Below are positions 33,552-46,750 of a DNA stretch of 64,000 nt, one piece after another. How positions within the stretch are numbered: the stretch's first letter is position 1; every line of letters begins with the position of its first letter. The stretch covers positions 71,610,001 through 71,674,000 of the forward strand of contig NC_083701.1 in the NCBI RefSeq assembly GCF_033118175.1, given 5' to 3'. A program made the position numbers and the translations under genes. The stretch comes from Dama dama. Lineage: Eukaryota > Chordata > Mammalia > Artiodactyla > Cervidae. Below the pieces are notes generated by a model. That model was not told the DNA's origin. It saw only the letters and a list, made by a program, of their open reading frames with translations, and made no database searches.

Positions 33552-33769
33552 GGCTTCCCTGGTGGCTCAGATGGTAAAGTGCCTGCCTATAATGCGGTAG
33601 ACCTGGGTTTGATCCCTGGGTCCGGAAGATCCCCTGGAGAAGGAAATGGCAACCCACTCCAGTATTCTTTCTTGCCTGGAAAATTTCATGGACAGAGGAG
33701 CCTTGTAGGCTACAACCCATGGGATCGCAGAGTCGGACATGACTGAGTGACTTCACTTCACTTCACTTC
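33552..33769 (+). mobile_element. Bov-tA SINE, full length
   Basis: Head 'ggcttccctggtggctcaga', body to 'acatgactgagtgacttcac', then a (TTCAC)n tail. Confidence 0.95.
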
Positions 33770-34344
33770 TTTACTTTCAGCTCCACTTTCACCCAAAGTC
33801 AAGTTATAGCTCATTGTACTTCTTTCTGGAAGAGAGTTGTTCAAGTAACATCTTCTTATTATGGAAGGATATTTGGGGAATGGACAGTTTCTTGGCTATG
33901 AGCTACTGTCATTTAAATAATTGGTGGTTTAGTTGGGAAATAAACTAACATATATTTGAATTTCAAGGTTTAAATAAGTTTTTGAGTTACAGAGGTAAGA
34001 AATTCAAGGTAGAAAATGGACGAATTTACCATTTTAATATTTGATAGGTATTTAAAAATTCTATTCGACTGCCAAAAAAATGGTACCCTCTCATTTTCAC
34101 AAATGTCTCAACCAAATTATTCACATTATTTTATGAAGAGTGCTTGGTTTCCATAAGTTCATACTTAAAAAATAACAGACTCCTTCCTGGAAGCAAATAT
34201 ATGCAGACTTCCATCCTAGAGAATCCTGTGAAATATAATTGCACACTTTAAAAGGAAAGTTTTATAGTATGTGGATTATATATCAATTAAAAATAAGCAA
34301 ATAGGAAGCAGAAGAAAAAATATGAGATTATTTTTTAACAGACA
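33770..34344. other. Unassigned AT-rich stretch
   Basis: No gene or repeat recognised. Confidence 0.5.
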
Positions 34345-34710
34345 TGTTATGGGCTGAATTGTGTACCTTCAAAATTCATATGCTGAAATCGTAACATCCA
34401 GAATGTGACTCTCTTTGGAGTTAGGGCCTCTAATGAGGTAGTTAAGATAAAATGAGATAATATTGATGGGCTCAAATCCAATATACCTGGCATCCTTATA
34501 AAGAGATTGAGATGCAGATACAGAGAGGAGACCATCTAAAGACAATGAAAGAAGATTCTATCTACAAGATAAGAAGACCTCAGGAGAAACCAGCCTTGTC
34601 CCAACGTGGTCTCAGACGTCTAGCCTCCAAAACTATGAGAAAATAAGTTCTTGTACTTTAAGCATCTTAGTCTGTTGTACATTGTTGGGGCAGCCCTAGA
34701 AAGCAAATAT
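34345..34710 (+). mobile_element. MaLR-type LTR (MLT1/MST-like)
   Basis: The order 'atgggctgaattgtgtacct', 'aattcatatgctgaaatcgt', 'catccttataaagagattga', 'tagcctccaaaactatgaga' and 'agcatcttagtctgttgtac' follows a mammalian ERVL-MaLR LTR end to end. A solo LTR; no internal part seen. Confidence 0.75.
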
Positions 34711-36590
34711 ACATGCTATCCTCACTTTAACAGTTTTAGCTTGATTCCTTTTTGACCTGTTTCCATACAGCAACATATATTTTTATGCTAGACAGCCTAA
34801 TGTGTCAGAAATCATTTGCCTTATGTTTTTCAGGTGTTTTATTTTTTATATCTGTTCAGATAGTGCAAGTGAGATGAGAGCCACTGTTTAACTTTTAATA
34901 TCTTTATTGTATTATTCTTAATAGACTTGAAATGATTTCTTTAGTGAGGTTTGAATCATCTACCTAAAAGGTGCTTTCCTTCTTACTCATTTTCTGCTTT
35001 CAAATTGCCCTGATTAGTGATAAAAACCAAAGAAACCGGAAGCATAGTATTGACATTTGAACATAGCACAGTAGCAGTTTACCTTTTCCCTCCCGTGTAT
35101 ACACACTCCACTCTTTGGAGTGGTTGTCAGATTGCACTAAGCTTGAATGGCTTTCAGCAACCTCAATGGGCTTGCTTATGAACAACGGGACAGGAACTGA
35201 GGCCTCCTGAAAGCATCTAACCTTTACCTAAGATTTCTCTAGAATTTCTCATGTGGCCATTTCTTTAGAGAAAGCTAAATGAAAGGGTTATACTCGGGTT
35301 CTCTTTTTTGAGGAGATACCTAGGTCTGATCTTCATGACTTTACTTATTTCTTATGCAATTTTTTTTTTTAATCAAGAAATATGCTAACCAGCTGTTCTC
35401 AGAATTTTCTCAGATTTTTTCCTCAATGTGTGACTTTGAGACATATTGGCAAGAGAAGGTGTGAATATTCAAATGAATTTCCTAGAAAGGATATAAAATC
35501 TACTTAAATTTTAAAAGAATTTCTTTAGTACAACTTTTTTTCCTGTTGGAAAGTGCAAATGCATTAGGTGGGAGCAAACCCTCATTGTAAAAGCTACTTT
35601 GGGGAGATTTGAAATATTCTTCTTCCTTTTTTTTTTTTTCTTTCTCTTCTATCTCATAAATACAGGCATTGCCTTGGCACTGGGAATGCTTTTGGGCAGA
35701 AACATAGGTAAGCAATTAGGTTTATGAACAGCTTATAGCTTAATAGGGAAGATGGACATCAAATAAATAATGACTTAAAAAAATCACATACATTATGACA
35801 TAAATGATTAATTATTGGTTTGACATGATCCTAAAGAATAGAAACAGAGTACTCTGAGGATGCGGACTACTGAACTTTATCCTTATCTTTGTGGCCAGTA
35901 AGGCTAGTAAGGCTTCCCCAAGACTGATAAGGAATGAAGAGCCTAAATCATTCAGATCCAGGTTAAAGACATTGGCTTTTATTTTGAGAAAAATGAGAAA
36001 GCATAAAATAGCCATAAAAATGAAGTCAAAATCAGAATCGCATTTCACAAAACAACCCTGCAGAAAATGGATTTATTGGGAACAAGAGGAGATGGAAGGA
36101 GGCAAATGAGCTGGGCTTCATAGTAATATTCTATGATAGACAGAGTGATGGCTTCAATGTATGTGTAGGTTATCTTAATGTAACAAGAAAACTGGGACTT
36201 CTACTATTGGAGACAGAACCTTCAAATCATACACTAAAATGCAAAAAAGATAATATGGATCAGAGTCCTAGATAGTTTAATGACTATAGTTATACATACA
36301 TAAACACATACACACAGTTCTTTCAGAATTTCTAGAAGTTACTACAAAGAAGTGGGATTTCTATGTAAGCAAGTAGACTTTAAACCTGAGATATTTGAAT
36401 ATTGCACCCTTGAACTGATGAGTCCTATGGCCTCCAAGATGTATACATACTGATTTAATGATTATAAAGTGCAACCAACATACACTGTATTTCAATAAAT
36501 GGTGCTCCCCTCCATCCAGTTATTAAAACCAGAAATTGTGGATGCATCCTTGATTTATTTTTATTTTTCACCACCCGTGTCATTCTTTGT
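34711..36590. other. Unassigned AT-rich stretch
   Basis: No gene recognised. Several T-runs, including one at 35624-35640. The 35800-36110 block ('gacattggcttttattttga') may be an ancient interspersed repeat I cannot name. Frames there are short and unremarkable. Confidence 0.45.
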
Positions 36591-36622
36591 TGCTGTTCAG
36601 TCACTAAGTCATGTCCGACTAA
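36591..36622 (-). mobile_element. Bov SINE/BovB end stub
   Basis: About 30 bp of antisense tail-region text ('gctgttcagtcactaagtca', then 'tgtccgacta'). Too short to tell SINE from BovB. Confidence 0.6.
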
Positions 36623-36785
36623 CAATGTTGTGTTAGTTTCAGGTGTATAGCAAAGTGATTCAGTTTTCCATATACATGTGTCAATTCTTTTTCAAATTCC
36701 TTTCCCATTTAGGTATTACAGAGTACTGAGAAACATCTCCCGTGCTATACAGTAGGTCCTTGTTGGTTATCTATTTTAAAATAGC
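36623..36785 (-). mobile_element. L1 3' end fragment (older type)
   Basis: 'gttagtttcaggtgtatagc', 'aaagtgattcagttttccat', 'gtgctatacagtaggtcctt'. Related to the copy at 24885. Confidence 0.75.
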
Positions 36786-37017
36786 AATGTGAACATTTAA
36801 GATTTTAAAATAAAAATTTTCAATAAAGGGATACATATGTGGGTAGGTAAGACACCGCCTCCTGGTATGGGGAAATCGGCTGAATATATACAGTAAACTC
36901 AGGGGAACTTTTCAGACTATATATGTACCCAGTGCACCCCTACCTTTTCTTGCAGACTCTGCTAATACGATTAATGTTTCAAGCTTATATATCAGTTCAC
37001 CTCAAGAAACTGAGTTT

Positions 37018-37092
37018 TTTTTTCCATTTATTTTTATTAGTTGGAGGCTAATTACTTTACAATATTGTAGTGGGTTTTGCCATACATTGATT
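37018..37092 (-). mobile_element. L1 3' end fragment (ruminant type)
   Basis: Poly-T then 'ttattagttggaggctaatt' and 'gtgggttttgccatacattg', nearly identical to the insertion at 13296. It stops at a second T-run. Confidence 0.8.
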
Positions 37093-37172
37093 TTTTTTTT
37101 TTTTCCTATGCTACATGAATTTCTATGACTTCGCCATGATTGATCTGGTTTTGTTACTATTTCGGTGACTTG

Positions 37173-37285
37173 AAATGGCAACCCACTCCATTATGCTTGC
37201 CTGGAGAATCCCATGGACAGAGGAGCCTGACATGCTACAGTCTACGGGATCGCAAGAGTTGGACACGATTTAGCAACTAAACTAC
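37173..37285 (+). mobile_element. Bov-A SINE
   Basis: Body from 'gaaatggcaacccactccat' to 'agttggacacgatttagcaa'. No tRNA head. Confidence 0.88.
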
Positions 37286-37427
37286 CATCACAGTTTTCTT
37301 GGATACTTTGAACTGGTTGGGGGTAGAAACTCTATTTTCATGTCTTAAAATATGCGAGGTGCCACAGAGCCTTTAGAAATATTCTATTATTAATTTTGTG
37401 AGATTATTACAAGATTGCCTTTCTTTT

Positions 37428-37549
37428 GGAGAAGGGAATGGCAACCCGCTCCAGTATTCTTGCCTGGAGAATCCCATGGAGAGAGGAGCCTGGCGGGCCA
37501 CAGTCCATGGGATCACAAAGGGTTAGACACAGCTGAGGGAGTAACACAC
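37428..37549 (+). mobile_element. Bov-A SINE with 11-bp TSD
   Basis: Body from 'ggagaagggaatggcaaccc' to 'acagctgagggagtaacac'. GCCTTTCTTTT occurs at 37417-37427 and 37550-37560. Confidence 0.92.
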
Positions 37550-37649
37550 GCCTTTCTTTTAACATTTAAAGAGACAGATATAGCAATCTATATCTACAAT
37601 GGAAAGCACCTTAGCATTAGGTAGCTCATTAACTTGTAAATGTTTAGCT

Positions 37650-40600
37650 AACGTGCAGAGGGGAGGCCAAAACACCTGAGCTGTCACACACCAGGGACTG
37701 TGTGACCGAGGAAGAGGAAGGGAATTCACTCTTGCAGTCAGGGATGCAGCAGATTACCCTACCACAGTTAGCCTGAGACTGCGGACCTTGGAAGTAAGTA
37801 CAAGTTGAATTAAAGCCATATTTTAGTCTGAACTGACCTCACAGTTCCCAGGTCCAGAGGCCTTCCTAGAACTATCGGAGGACCTCCTTGGTAAGCAGAC
37901 TGTCGGATGCTCACTGTGTGGCAAGGACAATGGAGGACTCGGGAAGACATTCTTCTTACTGCCTCTCTCTCTCTCCTTGTGTACATGCACACACACACGC
38001 ACTGTCTTTTTCTTTTTTATATTGTTCTATTGTTATTCTTTATTATTCCTTTAATTTTCATTTTCAGCTTACTTTTCGCTTTTTAAAAAACTCTTATTTT
38101 TAAATAAATTTATTTTATTCTATTTTTTAATTTTCGTATTGCTCTTTTTAAAAATATTATATTCCCTCCCACCCATTGTTTTTGATTTTGTAGTTTTGCT
38201 AGTCTAGTTTTTCCGATTTATTTTCACATATGGATGTTTTGCTTATTGGCTCATATAATCTCTTCTTTTCTGGTTCCTGTTTTTATTTATTTATTTTCAC
38301 TTTTCTCTCTCTTCTTTTCTTTTTATGAAAGTGAGTTTCTTTGGGTGTTCTTGTCTGTTGAGTGGTTTTGTTTTATTTTATACTATTTTTTCTTGGGAGT
38401 TTGTCTATCCATTCTTTTTTTGTTGTTTGTAAGTTTGGTTGACTTCATCTTTTTTTTTACACTCGATCTCTTTCTTTCTCTATCTCTACTATGCTGTGTG
38501 GCTTAGGGAGTCTTGGGGCTACAGTAAAGAATTAGAACTGAACCTCTGAGGTGGGAGACCTGATTCCAGGACGTTGGACCAGGAGAGAACTCCCGATCCC
38601 TTGAAACGTTAATGGATGAGAGCTCTCCCCAAGGCCTTCATCTCAACACAAAGACAAGACCCTACCAGAAAGTCAGCCAGCTCCAGTGGTGGGTGCACCA
38701 CGCCAAACAGTCAATGAAACAAAAGCACAATCCTGCCCATTAGCAGCCAGGGTGCCCAAAGGCATCCCAAGCCCAGGGACACTGCAAAACTCACCACTGG
38801 GATCAGCACTGCCTTTCAGAGAGAAAAGATTGGCTATGCCCACAAGAACACAGACAAGAATCCCAGCAACCAGATAACCTTCACAAGGCACTGGCCCTCC
38901 CAACCCACTGGGGGCAAACTCCACAAGTAAGAGTAACTATGACCTTGCAACCTGCAGAAAGGATATACCAATTATAGTAAATCAAACAAAATGAAAAGAC
39001 AGAGAAACATGCAGCAGATAAAGGGAAAACTATAAAAATCCAAAAGACCAAATATATGGAGCAGAAATAGGCAATCTACTTGAAAAAGAATTCAGAGTAA
39101 TCATAGTAAAGATACAAATTGAAAGATAAAAGTCGTATGATCATCACAATAGATGCAGAAAAAGCATTTGATGAAATTAAGCACACATTTATGATAAAAA
39201 CTTCAAAATATGGTCATAGAAGGAATCTACCTCAACACAGTAAAGACTATATATGATAAACCCACAGCAAACATTCTCAGTGGTGAAAAACTGAAAGCAT
39301 TCCCTTTAAGATCGGCAACAAGACAAGGGTGCACCTACACTCACTTCTATTATTCAACATAGTTTTGGAAGTCCTAGCTATGGCAATCAAAGAGGAAAAA
39401 GAAACAACAGGAATATGGATTGGAAAAAAAGAATTAAAACTCTCACTGTTGCAGATAATATGACACTATACATAGAAAACCCTAAAGTTACTATCAGAAA
39501 ATTACTAGAGCTAATCAGTGAATTTAGCAAAGTCACAGGATACAAAATCAACACACAGAAATCACTTGCATTCTTATATGCTTACAATAAAAATCATAAA
39601 GAGAAATTAAGGAATCAATTTCATTCACCATTGCAACAAAAAGAATAAAATATCTAGGAATATTATAATATATCTATAATATCTAGGAATAAAATATCTA
39701 CCTACGGGAGACAAAGGAACTATACACAGAAAGTTATAAGACACTGCTGAAAGAAATCAAAGATGACATAAATTGATGGAGAGATATTCCATGTTCCTGG
39801 TTTGAAAGAATCAATATTGTGAAAAGGACTATACTATGAAATGCAGCCTACAGATTCAATGTGATCCCTATCAAAATACCAATGTCATTTTTCACAGAAC
39901 TAGAAGAAAAAATTTCACAATTATTTGGAAACACAAAAGACCTAATTAGACATGAAAAGATGCTCAGCATCACTCATTATTAGAGAAATGCCGATCAAAG
40001 CTACAATGAGATACAACCTCACACCAGTCAGAATGGCCATCATCAGAAATTCTACAAATAATAAATCCTGGAGATATTGTGGAGAAAATGGAAGCCTCTT
40101 GCATTGTTGGTGGGAATGTAAATTGATACAGCTACTATTGGAGACAGTATGGAGATTCCTTAAAAAACTAGGAATAAAACCACCATATGACCCAGCAATC
40201 CCACTTCTAGGCATATACCCCAAGGAAACAAAAACTGTAAAAGACACATGTGCCCCAATGTTCACTGCAGCACTATTTACAATAGCTAGAACATGGAAGC
40301 AACCTAGATGTCCATCCACAGATGAATGGATAAAGAAGCTGTGGTACATATACACAATGGAATACTACTCAGCCATAAAAAGGAGCCTATTAGAGTCAGT
40401 TCTAATGAGGTGGATGAACCTAGAGCCTATTATACGGAGTGAAGGGAGTCAGAAAGAGAAAGAGAATGATAAGTATTGTCTACTAATGCATATATATGAA
40501 ATCTAGAAAGATGGTACTGATGAAATTACTTACAGGGAAGCAATGGAGACACAGACATAGGGAATAGACTTTTGGTCATGGCAGGGGTGGGGCGGAAGAA

Positions 40601-40805
40601 GAGGGTGAGATGTATGGAAAGAGTAACACAGAAATTTACATGATCATATGTAAAATGACAGCCAATGGGAGTTTTCTGTATGACCCAGGGGACTCAAACA
40701 GGGACTCTGTTACAACCTAGAAGGGTAGGATGGGGAGGGAGATGGGAGCGAGTTTCAAGAGGGAGGGGACTCGTCCCTTTAAAAATGAACCAATCTGTAC
40801 ATTAT
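37650..40805 (+). mobile_element. L1, internally deleted, with 5' UTR
   Basis: The 5' UTR (about 37650-38985) holds a GC-balanced start, a T-rich tract (38000-38490) and 'gacctgattccaggacg' text. The same T-rich architecture recurs in the L1 at 61250. An ORF1-like start at 38991 hits a stop after 14 codons. ORF1 and most of ORF2 are missing: at about 39130 the text jumps to the RT domain ('aatagatgcagaaaaagcat'). A second jump lies near 39945. The 3' UTR ends near 40805 with no clear poly(A). The exact 5' boundary is uncertain. Confidence 0.85.
39955..40506 (+). pseudogene. L1 ORF2 C-terminal remnant, 184 codons open
   Basis: An uninterrupted frame within the L1 ending at 40506. It contains the Cys-rich motif HCWWEC at about residues 51-56, then YDPAIPLLGIYPKE and CPSTDEWIKK, typical of the ORF2p C-terminal domain. 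It lacks endonuclease and RT, so it has no retrotransposition capacity. The first codons derive from the deletion junction and not from a real start. Confidence 0.85.
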
Positions 40806-40924
40806 AAATAGCATGAATATTTTTTTTCCCACACATTGTCAAGAATGGGCATCATTAACCTTCAATCTTTGTCAATATGTTGTGTGAATAATTATTTCTA
40901 ATGTCTTATGTTTTAAGAATTATG

Positions 40925-41420
40925 AGGCTATTTAATTATCTATTGCTGTGTAACAAATCATCCCCAAACTTAGCAGCTCAGAACAACAAGCATTTATTAT
41001 CTCACGGTTTCTGTGGAAACAGCGATACGGACAACAGGTGTAGCTTAGCTGGGAGCCTCAGGCTCAGGCTCTCAGGCAGGCCGTCATCAAAGTATTGGCA
41101 GGGGCTACAGTCATCTCAGAGCTCAACTGGGGGCAAGTCCCCTTCCAATAGTGCTTGTGTGGTTGCTGGCAGGTCTTGTATCTTTTCCATATAGATCTCT
41201 CCACCCGCACCCTGAGTGTCCCCTTGACATGGCAGCAGGTCAGCCAAGGATGCTGAAGCCAGAGCAAGGAAGCTACAGTTCTTAATCACAGTGATAACAT
41301 ACATCATTTTTGCTTTTCCTATTTTCCAGGAACTGTTACCAGATCCAGCCCACACTTAAGAGGAGGATAATACCCAAGGATAAGAATCATTAGGAGCCAC
41401 CTTAGAGACTGTCTATCTAC
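40925..41420. mobile_element. Ancient interspersed repeat, family unnamed
   Basis: The text 'attatctattgctgtgtaac', 'aacaacaagcatttattatc', 'ggctacagtcatctcagagc' and 'ttgacatggcagcaggtcag' is a well-known repeated mammalian sequence of about 450 bp. I recognise it but cannot name the class with confidence (LTR or DNA element). Confidence 0.6.
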
Positions 41421-41559
41421 CAGGGATGTAGAACACCTTTTTCTGTGCATGTGACTTGGTGTGTGTCCCATAAAGGTACTTTAAGATATTTATACTTTCA
41501 GGCTTATCCATTATGTGGTCTGAATTTATTACTATACTTGGGTCTTCCCAATTCTTAGT

Positions 41560-41790
41560 ATACTTTCAAAAAATTAAACCCTTGAATGGTTTCTTGCATT
41601 ATTTTTATATTTAAGTATTTAACCCATTTGACCAATTTGGATGTTACAAATAATAAGAGTTTTGCTTTACTTTTATCCAAATAGTGAGCTATTTATCTCA
41701 ATAATATGTAGTGTATAATTCAGCTTCCCTTTCTCTAATTTGAAATGCAAGATGACAGCATTTTACCCCATTCTGCTAAAAATAAATAGA
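41560..41790 (-). mobile_element. Old L1 ORF2 remnant
   Basis: Read on the minus strand it gives L1 ORF2 text including 'caaatgggttaaatacttaa'. Strongly decayed. Confidence 0.6.
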
Positions 41791-42771
41791 TTTCTCCTCA
41801 AATTCTTGTGATTGCTTGTTATAATAAAATAAGTATAACCTGGGAGAATAAAGCTTATTTTGAAAACAATCATCTAACTGTACATGTCACCAAACTATTA
41901 TTCTGAAATTTAATATATTTATTATTTGTGCCATCATATGTCATACAGCTTAAACTTCTAAGGACCTAATTATGTGATCCATGTAGTTATAAATTTTATA
42001 TCTACTAAATGAAGCTATATTTTGAAGCCATCAGCAGTCAGTTGGTTTTGGCACTACTAAGACACACTCCATAGTGAAAATTAGAAATTAACATTTTCTT
42101 AGGACAATTAAAATTATTTATATGTCTAGATTCTTACTCCTACTCACCCAAGACCTAGGACTGCTGAGGAGGTGATCTGTCAGTGTTTCTGGATAGCTAT
42201 CAGTTGCCAATTACATATTTCATAATTGAGAAAGTGATTGAGAAACTTCTTTCAGTTTCTCAAAAACCTCTTCTATATAATCTCCCTTATAGCTGAAAAT
42301 TTTCCATTCAATTAAGTGGGTTCCCCTTTTTATATAAGAACATGGTGGGCTAAAGATGGCAAAACAGATCTCATAATTTCCTGTTAAGTCTTGCATCTAC
42401 AGTCAGTCTGAAATGGGAGGGTACTCAATACCTATGGTATTAGTCCCAGCTTCTCATGAAAATCTAGGACTTAAGGAATTTTGCTTCTTATTCAGTGAAA
42501 CTTGTTGTCTATATGATTTCTATTGTTATTATAACCGCTTTGTTATATTTACCTTGCTTTCTGATTGTCACAATATATGTCATTTCATCTGTTTGACTAT
42601 TACCTCCTTGAAATTACACTACACTTCATAAGCTTCATAGGTTCTTCGGGCTTAACACAGTGCATTGCACAAGACAGATAATGAAAAGTATTTTTTGAAT
42701 GAAATAAATCATAATACACTGCTTGGTGCATTTTGTCCTGGACTGAGAAAACACATCTTTTATACTAAGTC
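41791..42771. other. Unassigned AT-rich stretch
   Basis: No gene or repeat recognised. Confidence 0.5.
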
Positions 42772-42985
42772 TGGGGCGTCTCTGGTGGCTCAGAGGTAAA
42801 GAATCTGCTGGCAGTGCAGGAGCCATAGGAGACGTAGGTTCAACCCCTGAGTCCAGAAGATGCCCTGGAGGAGGGCATGGCAACCCACTCCAGGATTCTT
42901 GCCTGGAGAATCCCATGGAGGGAGGAACCTGGTGGGCTACAGTGCATATGGTCACGATGAGTCGGACATGACTGAAGTGACTTAG
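42772..42985 (+). mobile_element. Bov-tA SINE, full length
   Basis: Head 'cgtctctggtggctcagagg', with a small insertion in the tRNA-like part ('gagccataggagacg'), and body to 'cggacatgactgaagtgact'. Confidence 0.9.
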
Positions 42986-43069
42986 CCTTCATTCACACTA
43001 ATTATACATGCCGCTTCATGGGTCACAGCTTTATCATGGTCAAGGGGCTTGCATAACTCAATGAAGCTA

Positions 43070-45630
43070 TGAGCCATGCTATCGAGGACCACTCAAGATG
43101 GACGGGTCATAGTGAAGAGTTCTGATAAAACATGGTTCACTGAAGAAAGAAATGGTAACCCACTCCAGAATTCTTGCTGCGCGCACCCTGGGGACGGTAT
43201 GAAAAGGCAAAAAGATATGATGCCAGAAGATCAGCCCCTCCTCAGGTTGGAAGGTGCCCAATATGCTACTGGGGAAGAACAGAGGGCAATTACTAATAGA
43301 TCCAGTAAGTATGAAGGGGCTGGGCCAAAGCAGAAATGATGCTTTGCTGTGGATGTGTCTGAGAGTGAAGGTAAACTCTGAAGCTGTAAAGGGTGATGTT
43401 GCAGAGGAACCTGGAATGAAAGGCTCAGGAGTCAAGGTAAACTGGATGTGGTCAAGCAGGAGATAGCAAGACTGGACATCGACCTCATAGGAATCAGTGA
43501 ACTATAATGGATGGGAATATGCTCTGTGTGCATGCTGTGCATTAGTTGCTCAGTCGTATCTGACTCTTGCGACCCTACAGACTGTACTGCCAGGCTCCTC
43601 CATCCACGGGATTCTCCAGGCAAGAATACCGGAGTAGGTTGCCATTTCCTTCTCCAGGGGATCTTCCCAACCCAGGGATCAAACCCAGGTCTCCTGCATT
43701 GAAGTCAGACTCTTTACTGACTGAGCTATGAGGGAAGCCCTTGGATGAGAATGGGCAAATTTAATTCAGAGGACCATTATATCAATTACTGTGGACAAGA
43801 ATTCCTTAGAAGAAATGCAGCAGCCTTCATAGTCAACAAAAGATTTCAAAATGCAGTACTTAAATACAGTCTCAGAAATGACAGAATGATCTTGGTTCGT
43901 TTCCAAGGCAAACCATTCAACATCACAGTAATCCAAGTCTATGCCCCAAGCACTGATGCCTAAGAAGCTAAAGTTGATGGTTCTGTGAAGACCTATAACA
44001 CTATCTGGAACTAACAACAACAACAACATAAAGGTGTCCCTTTTATCATAGAGGATTGAAATGCACAAGTAGGGATTCAAGAGATAACCAGAATAATAGG
44101 CAACTTTGGCCTTGGAGCACAAAACGAAGCAGGCAAAGGCCAACAGAGCTTTGTCAAGAGGACATGCTGGTTATAGCAAACACCTTTTCCCAACAATGCA
44201 AAAGAAGTACACAGGGACATCACAAGATGATCAACTCTGAAGTCATACTGATTATGTTCTTTGCAGCCAAAGATGGAGAAACTATATACAGTCAACAAAA
44301 ACAAGACTAGGAGCTGACTGTGGCTCAGATCATGAGCTCCTTATTTCAAAATTTAGGCTGAAATGGCAAAAAGTAGGGAAAACCACTAGACAATTCAGGT
44401 ATGACCTAAATCAAGTCCCTTATTATTATAGAGTGGAGGTGATAAATAGATTCAAGGGGTTAGATCTGGTAAACAGAGTGACTAAAGAAATATGGACAGA
44501 GGTTCATAGTATTGTACAGGAGGTAGTGATCAAAATGATCTCTAAGGAAAAGAAATGCAAAAAGGCAAAGTGTTTGTTTGAGGAAGCTTTACAATAGCTG
44601 AGAAAAGAAGAGAAGTGAATAGCAAGGGAGAAAGGTAAAGATACACCCATCTGAATGAAGAGTTTCAGAGAATAGCAAGGAAAGATAGGAAAGTCTTCTT
44701 AAGTGAATAAGGCAAAGGAATAGAAGAAAACAATAGAATAGGAAAGACCAGAGAGCTCTTCAAGATAATCGGAGATGTTAAGGGAATATTTCATGCAAAG
44801 ATGGACATAATAAAGGACAGAATTAATATTGACCTATACAAGCAGAAGAGATTAAAAAGAGGTGGCAAGAATACAAGAAGAACGATACAAAAGAGGTTCT
44901 AATGTTCCTGATAACTACAGTGGTGTGGTCACTCACCTAGAGCCAGACATACTGAACTGTGAAGTCAAGCAGGCCTAAGAAGAATTGCTACAAACAAAGC
45001 TAGTGGAGGTGACTGAATTCCAGGTGAGCTGTTTGCAATCCTGAAAGACTATTCTGTTGCACTCAATATGTTAGCAAATTTGGAAAACTCAGCAATGGGC
45101 TTAGGACTGGAAAATGTCACTTTCATTCCAATCTAAAAGAAGGGCAATGCCAAAGAATGTTCCAGCTACCATATAACTGCACTCCTCTCACATACTAGCA
45201 AAGTAACGCTCATAATCTTTCAAGGTAGGCTTCAGCAGTACATGAACCAAGAACTTCCAAATGTATAAGCTGGGTTTAGAAAAGGTGGAGAAACCAGAGA
45301 CCAAATTGGCAACATTTGTTGGATCACGGAGAATGCAAGGGAATTCCAGAAAAGCATCTATCTACTTCTACTTCATTGATTATGTGGATCACACCAAAGT
45401 GTGGGAAATTCTTAAAGAGATGAGAGTACCAGACTACTTTACCTGTCTTCTGAGAAACCTGTATGCAGCAACAGTTAGAACCAGACATGGAGAAACAGAC
45501 TGGTTCAAAGTTGGGAAAGAAGTATGACAAGGCTATATAATGCACCCTGCTTATTTAACTTCTATGCAGGGTACATCACATGAAATGCTGGGCAGGATGC
45601 TGAACAACAACAAAAACAATATATGATGTT
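43070..45630 (+). mobile_element. BovB LINE, 5' part retained, 3' part deleted
   Basis: Sense BovB from upstream of the ORF through the endonuclease region (frames 43745-43963 and 44056-44310), linker (44330-44950) and RT start (45261-45527). Near 45597 the reading jumps from the RT core to a tail-like 'gctgaacaacaacaaaaac'. This looks like an internal deletion and not the usual 5' truncation. Numerous stops and frameshifts. A SINE sits at 43519-43742. Confidence 0.88.
43519..43742 (-). mobile_element. Bov-tA SINE inside BovB, with TSD
   Basis: Antisense body 'gttgctcagtcgtatctgac' through head 'tgactgagctatgagggaag'. GGATGGGAAT (43509-43518) and GGATGAGAAT (43743-43752) form a 9/10 duplication. 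BovB reads through once it is removed. Confidence 0.93.
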
Positions 45631-46737
45631 TGGCTGATGCCATACATTTTCACTTAATTCATCATTCATTTTAACAGGAAATATTTTCTTTTAGAATATA
45701 AGGGAGTTTAAATTTTATTTGGAAAAAGACGCTAATTTTTTGTAGCTGAGAATTTCAATGGTTTTCTAATGGTAGATTATTCTTGCCCAATATAATTATC
45801 ACTTGTCTTTAGAGACTATACTATAAGACACTATCATACAAAAGTGTTTTGATTATAAAGTAGTTAAGCAATTTTATTTCTTCACATATTTCCTCTTCCA
45901 TGAATTAAGGTTATGATACATATAAAGTTATTATTTGAGAAATGACTACCCTGTAGATGTTCATTGGTGGTGACATTTGTCAAACTCTTGAAGAGTTATA
46001 GATAAACTCAGTGTCATCAAATTCCAGTTAAATCTAACATCAACCCCTAATATTGTGCCCTTCTTTCAAATTTCATGACCACATCCATAGTGCTGCATAA
46101 TATTTTTTCATGTGGATATTTGCAACAATTTTTACATACAGTGTTCATTGGCTATAGAAATTTAGAAAATAAATTTAAATAAAAGGAGAAAATCAATCAA
46201 CCATACTTTGAATATTTTGAGATAATATTTAATATTTACATCCAGATGTGTAAGAATGTGTCATATATATATATATATTTATGCAATTTTTCACATAGTG
46301 TGTCAAAAACATTATGTCAACCGTGTACCATGAACAATGTGTACTAAAAACACTTCTTAGAAAGCAAATTCAACCGTTTCATTATCATGGAGAGTAATAT
46401 ATTTATTTTACCAATCCCTGACTTTTGAAAATTAACCCTTTCCCAATATTTGCTTTTATAAAATGTCTCCAATGAAGATTCAAGTGCCTATGTATGTACA
46501 CAGCCACACACAAACTCTTATTATATTCCTGATGTACATAATTGCTATATTTATTTTAATTGCTATATTTATTATTTATGCTAAACCCCACTTATCCTGA
46601 CTCTACCATTTTAGTCTCCACATTGTCATCAGAGTGATCATTTCACAGTGACATTTATATGCCACACCTCAGTTTAATAATCTTCGATGGTGCCCCATCG
46701 TTAACTCACACATTTAAAGAATCAAAGCATTCTCCTA
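45631..46737. other. Unassigned AT-rich stretch
   Basis: No gene or repeat recognised. A short (TA)n lies at about 46263-46280, and 'aattgctatatttatt' is tandemly repeated at 46540-46573. Confidence 0.5.
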
Positions 46738-46750
46738 GCCTTTGCATTCT

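Noticed and set aside
39955..40506. 184-codon gene
   Set aside because: It is the C-terminal end of L1 ORF2, with no start of its own.
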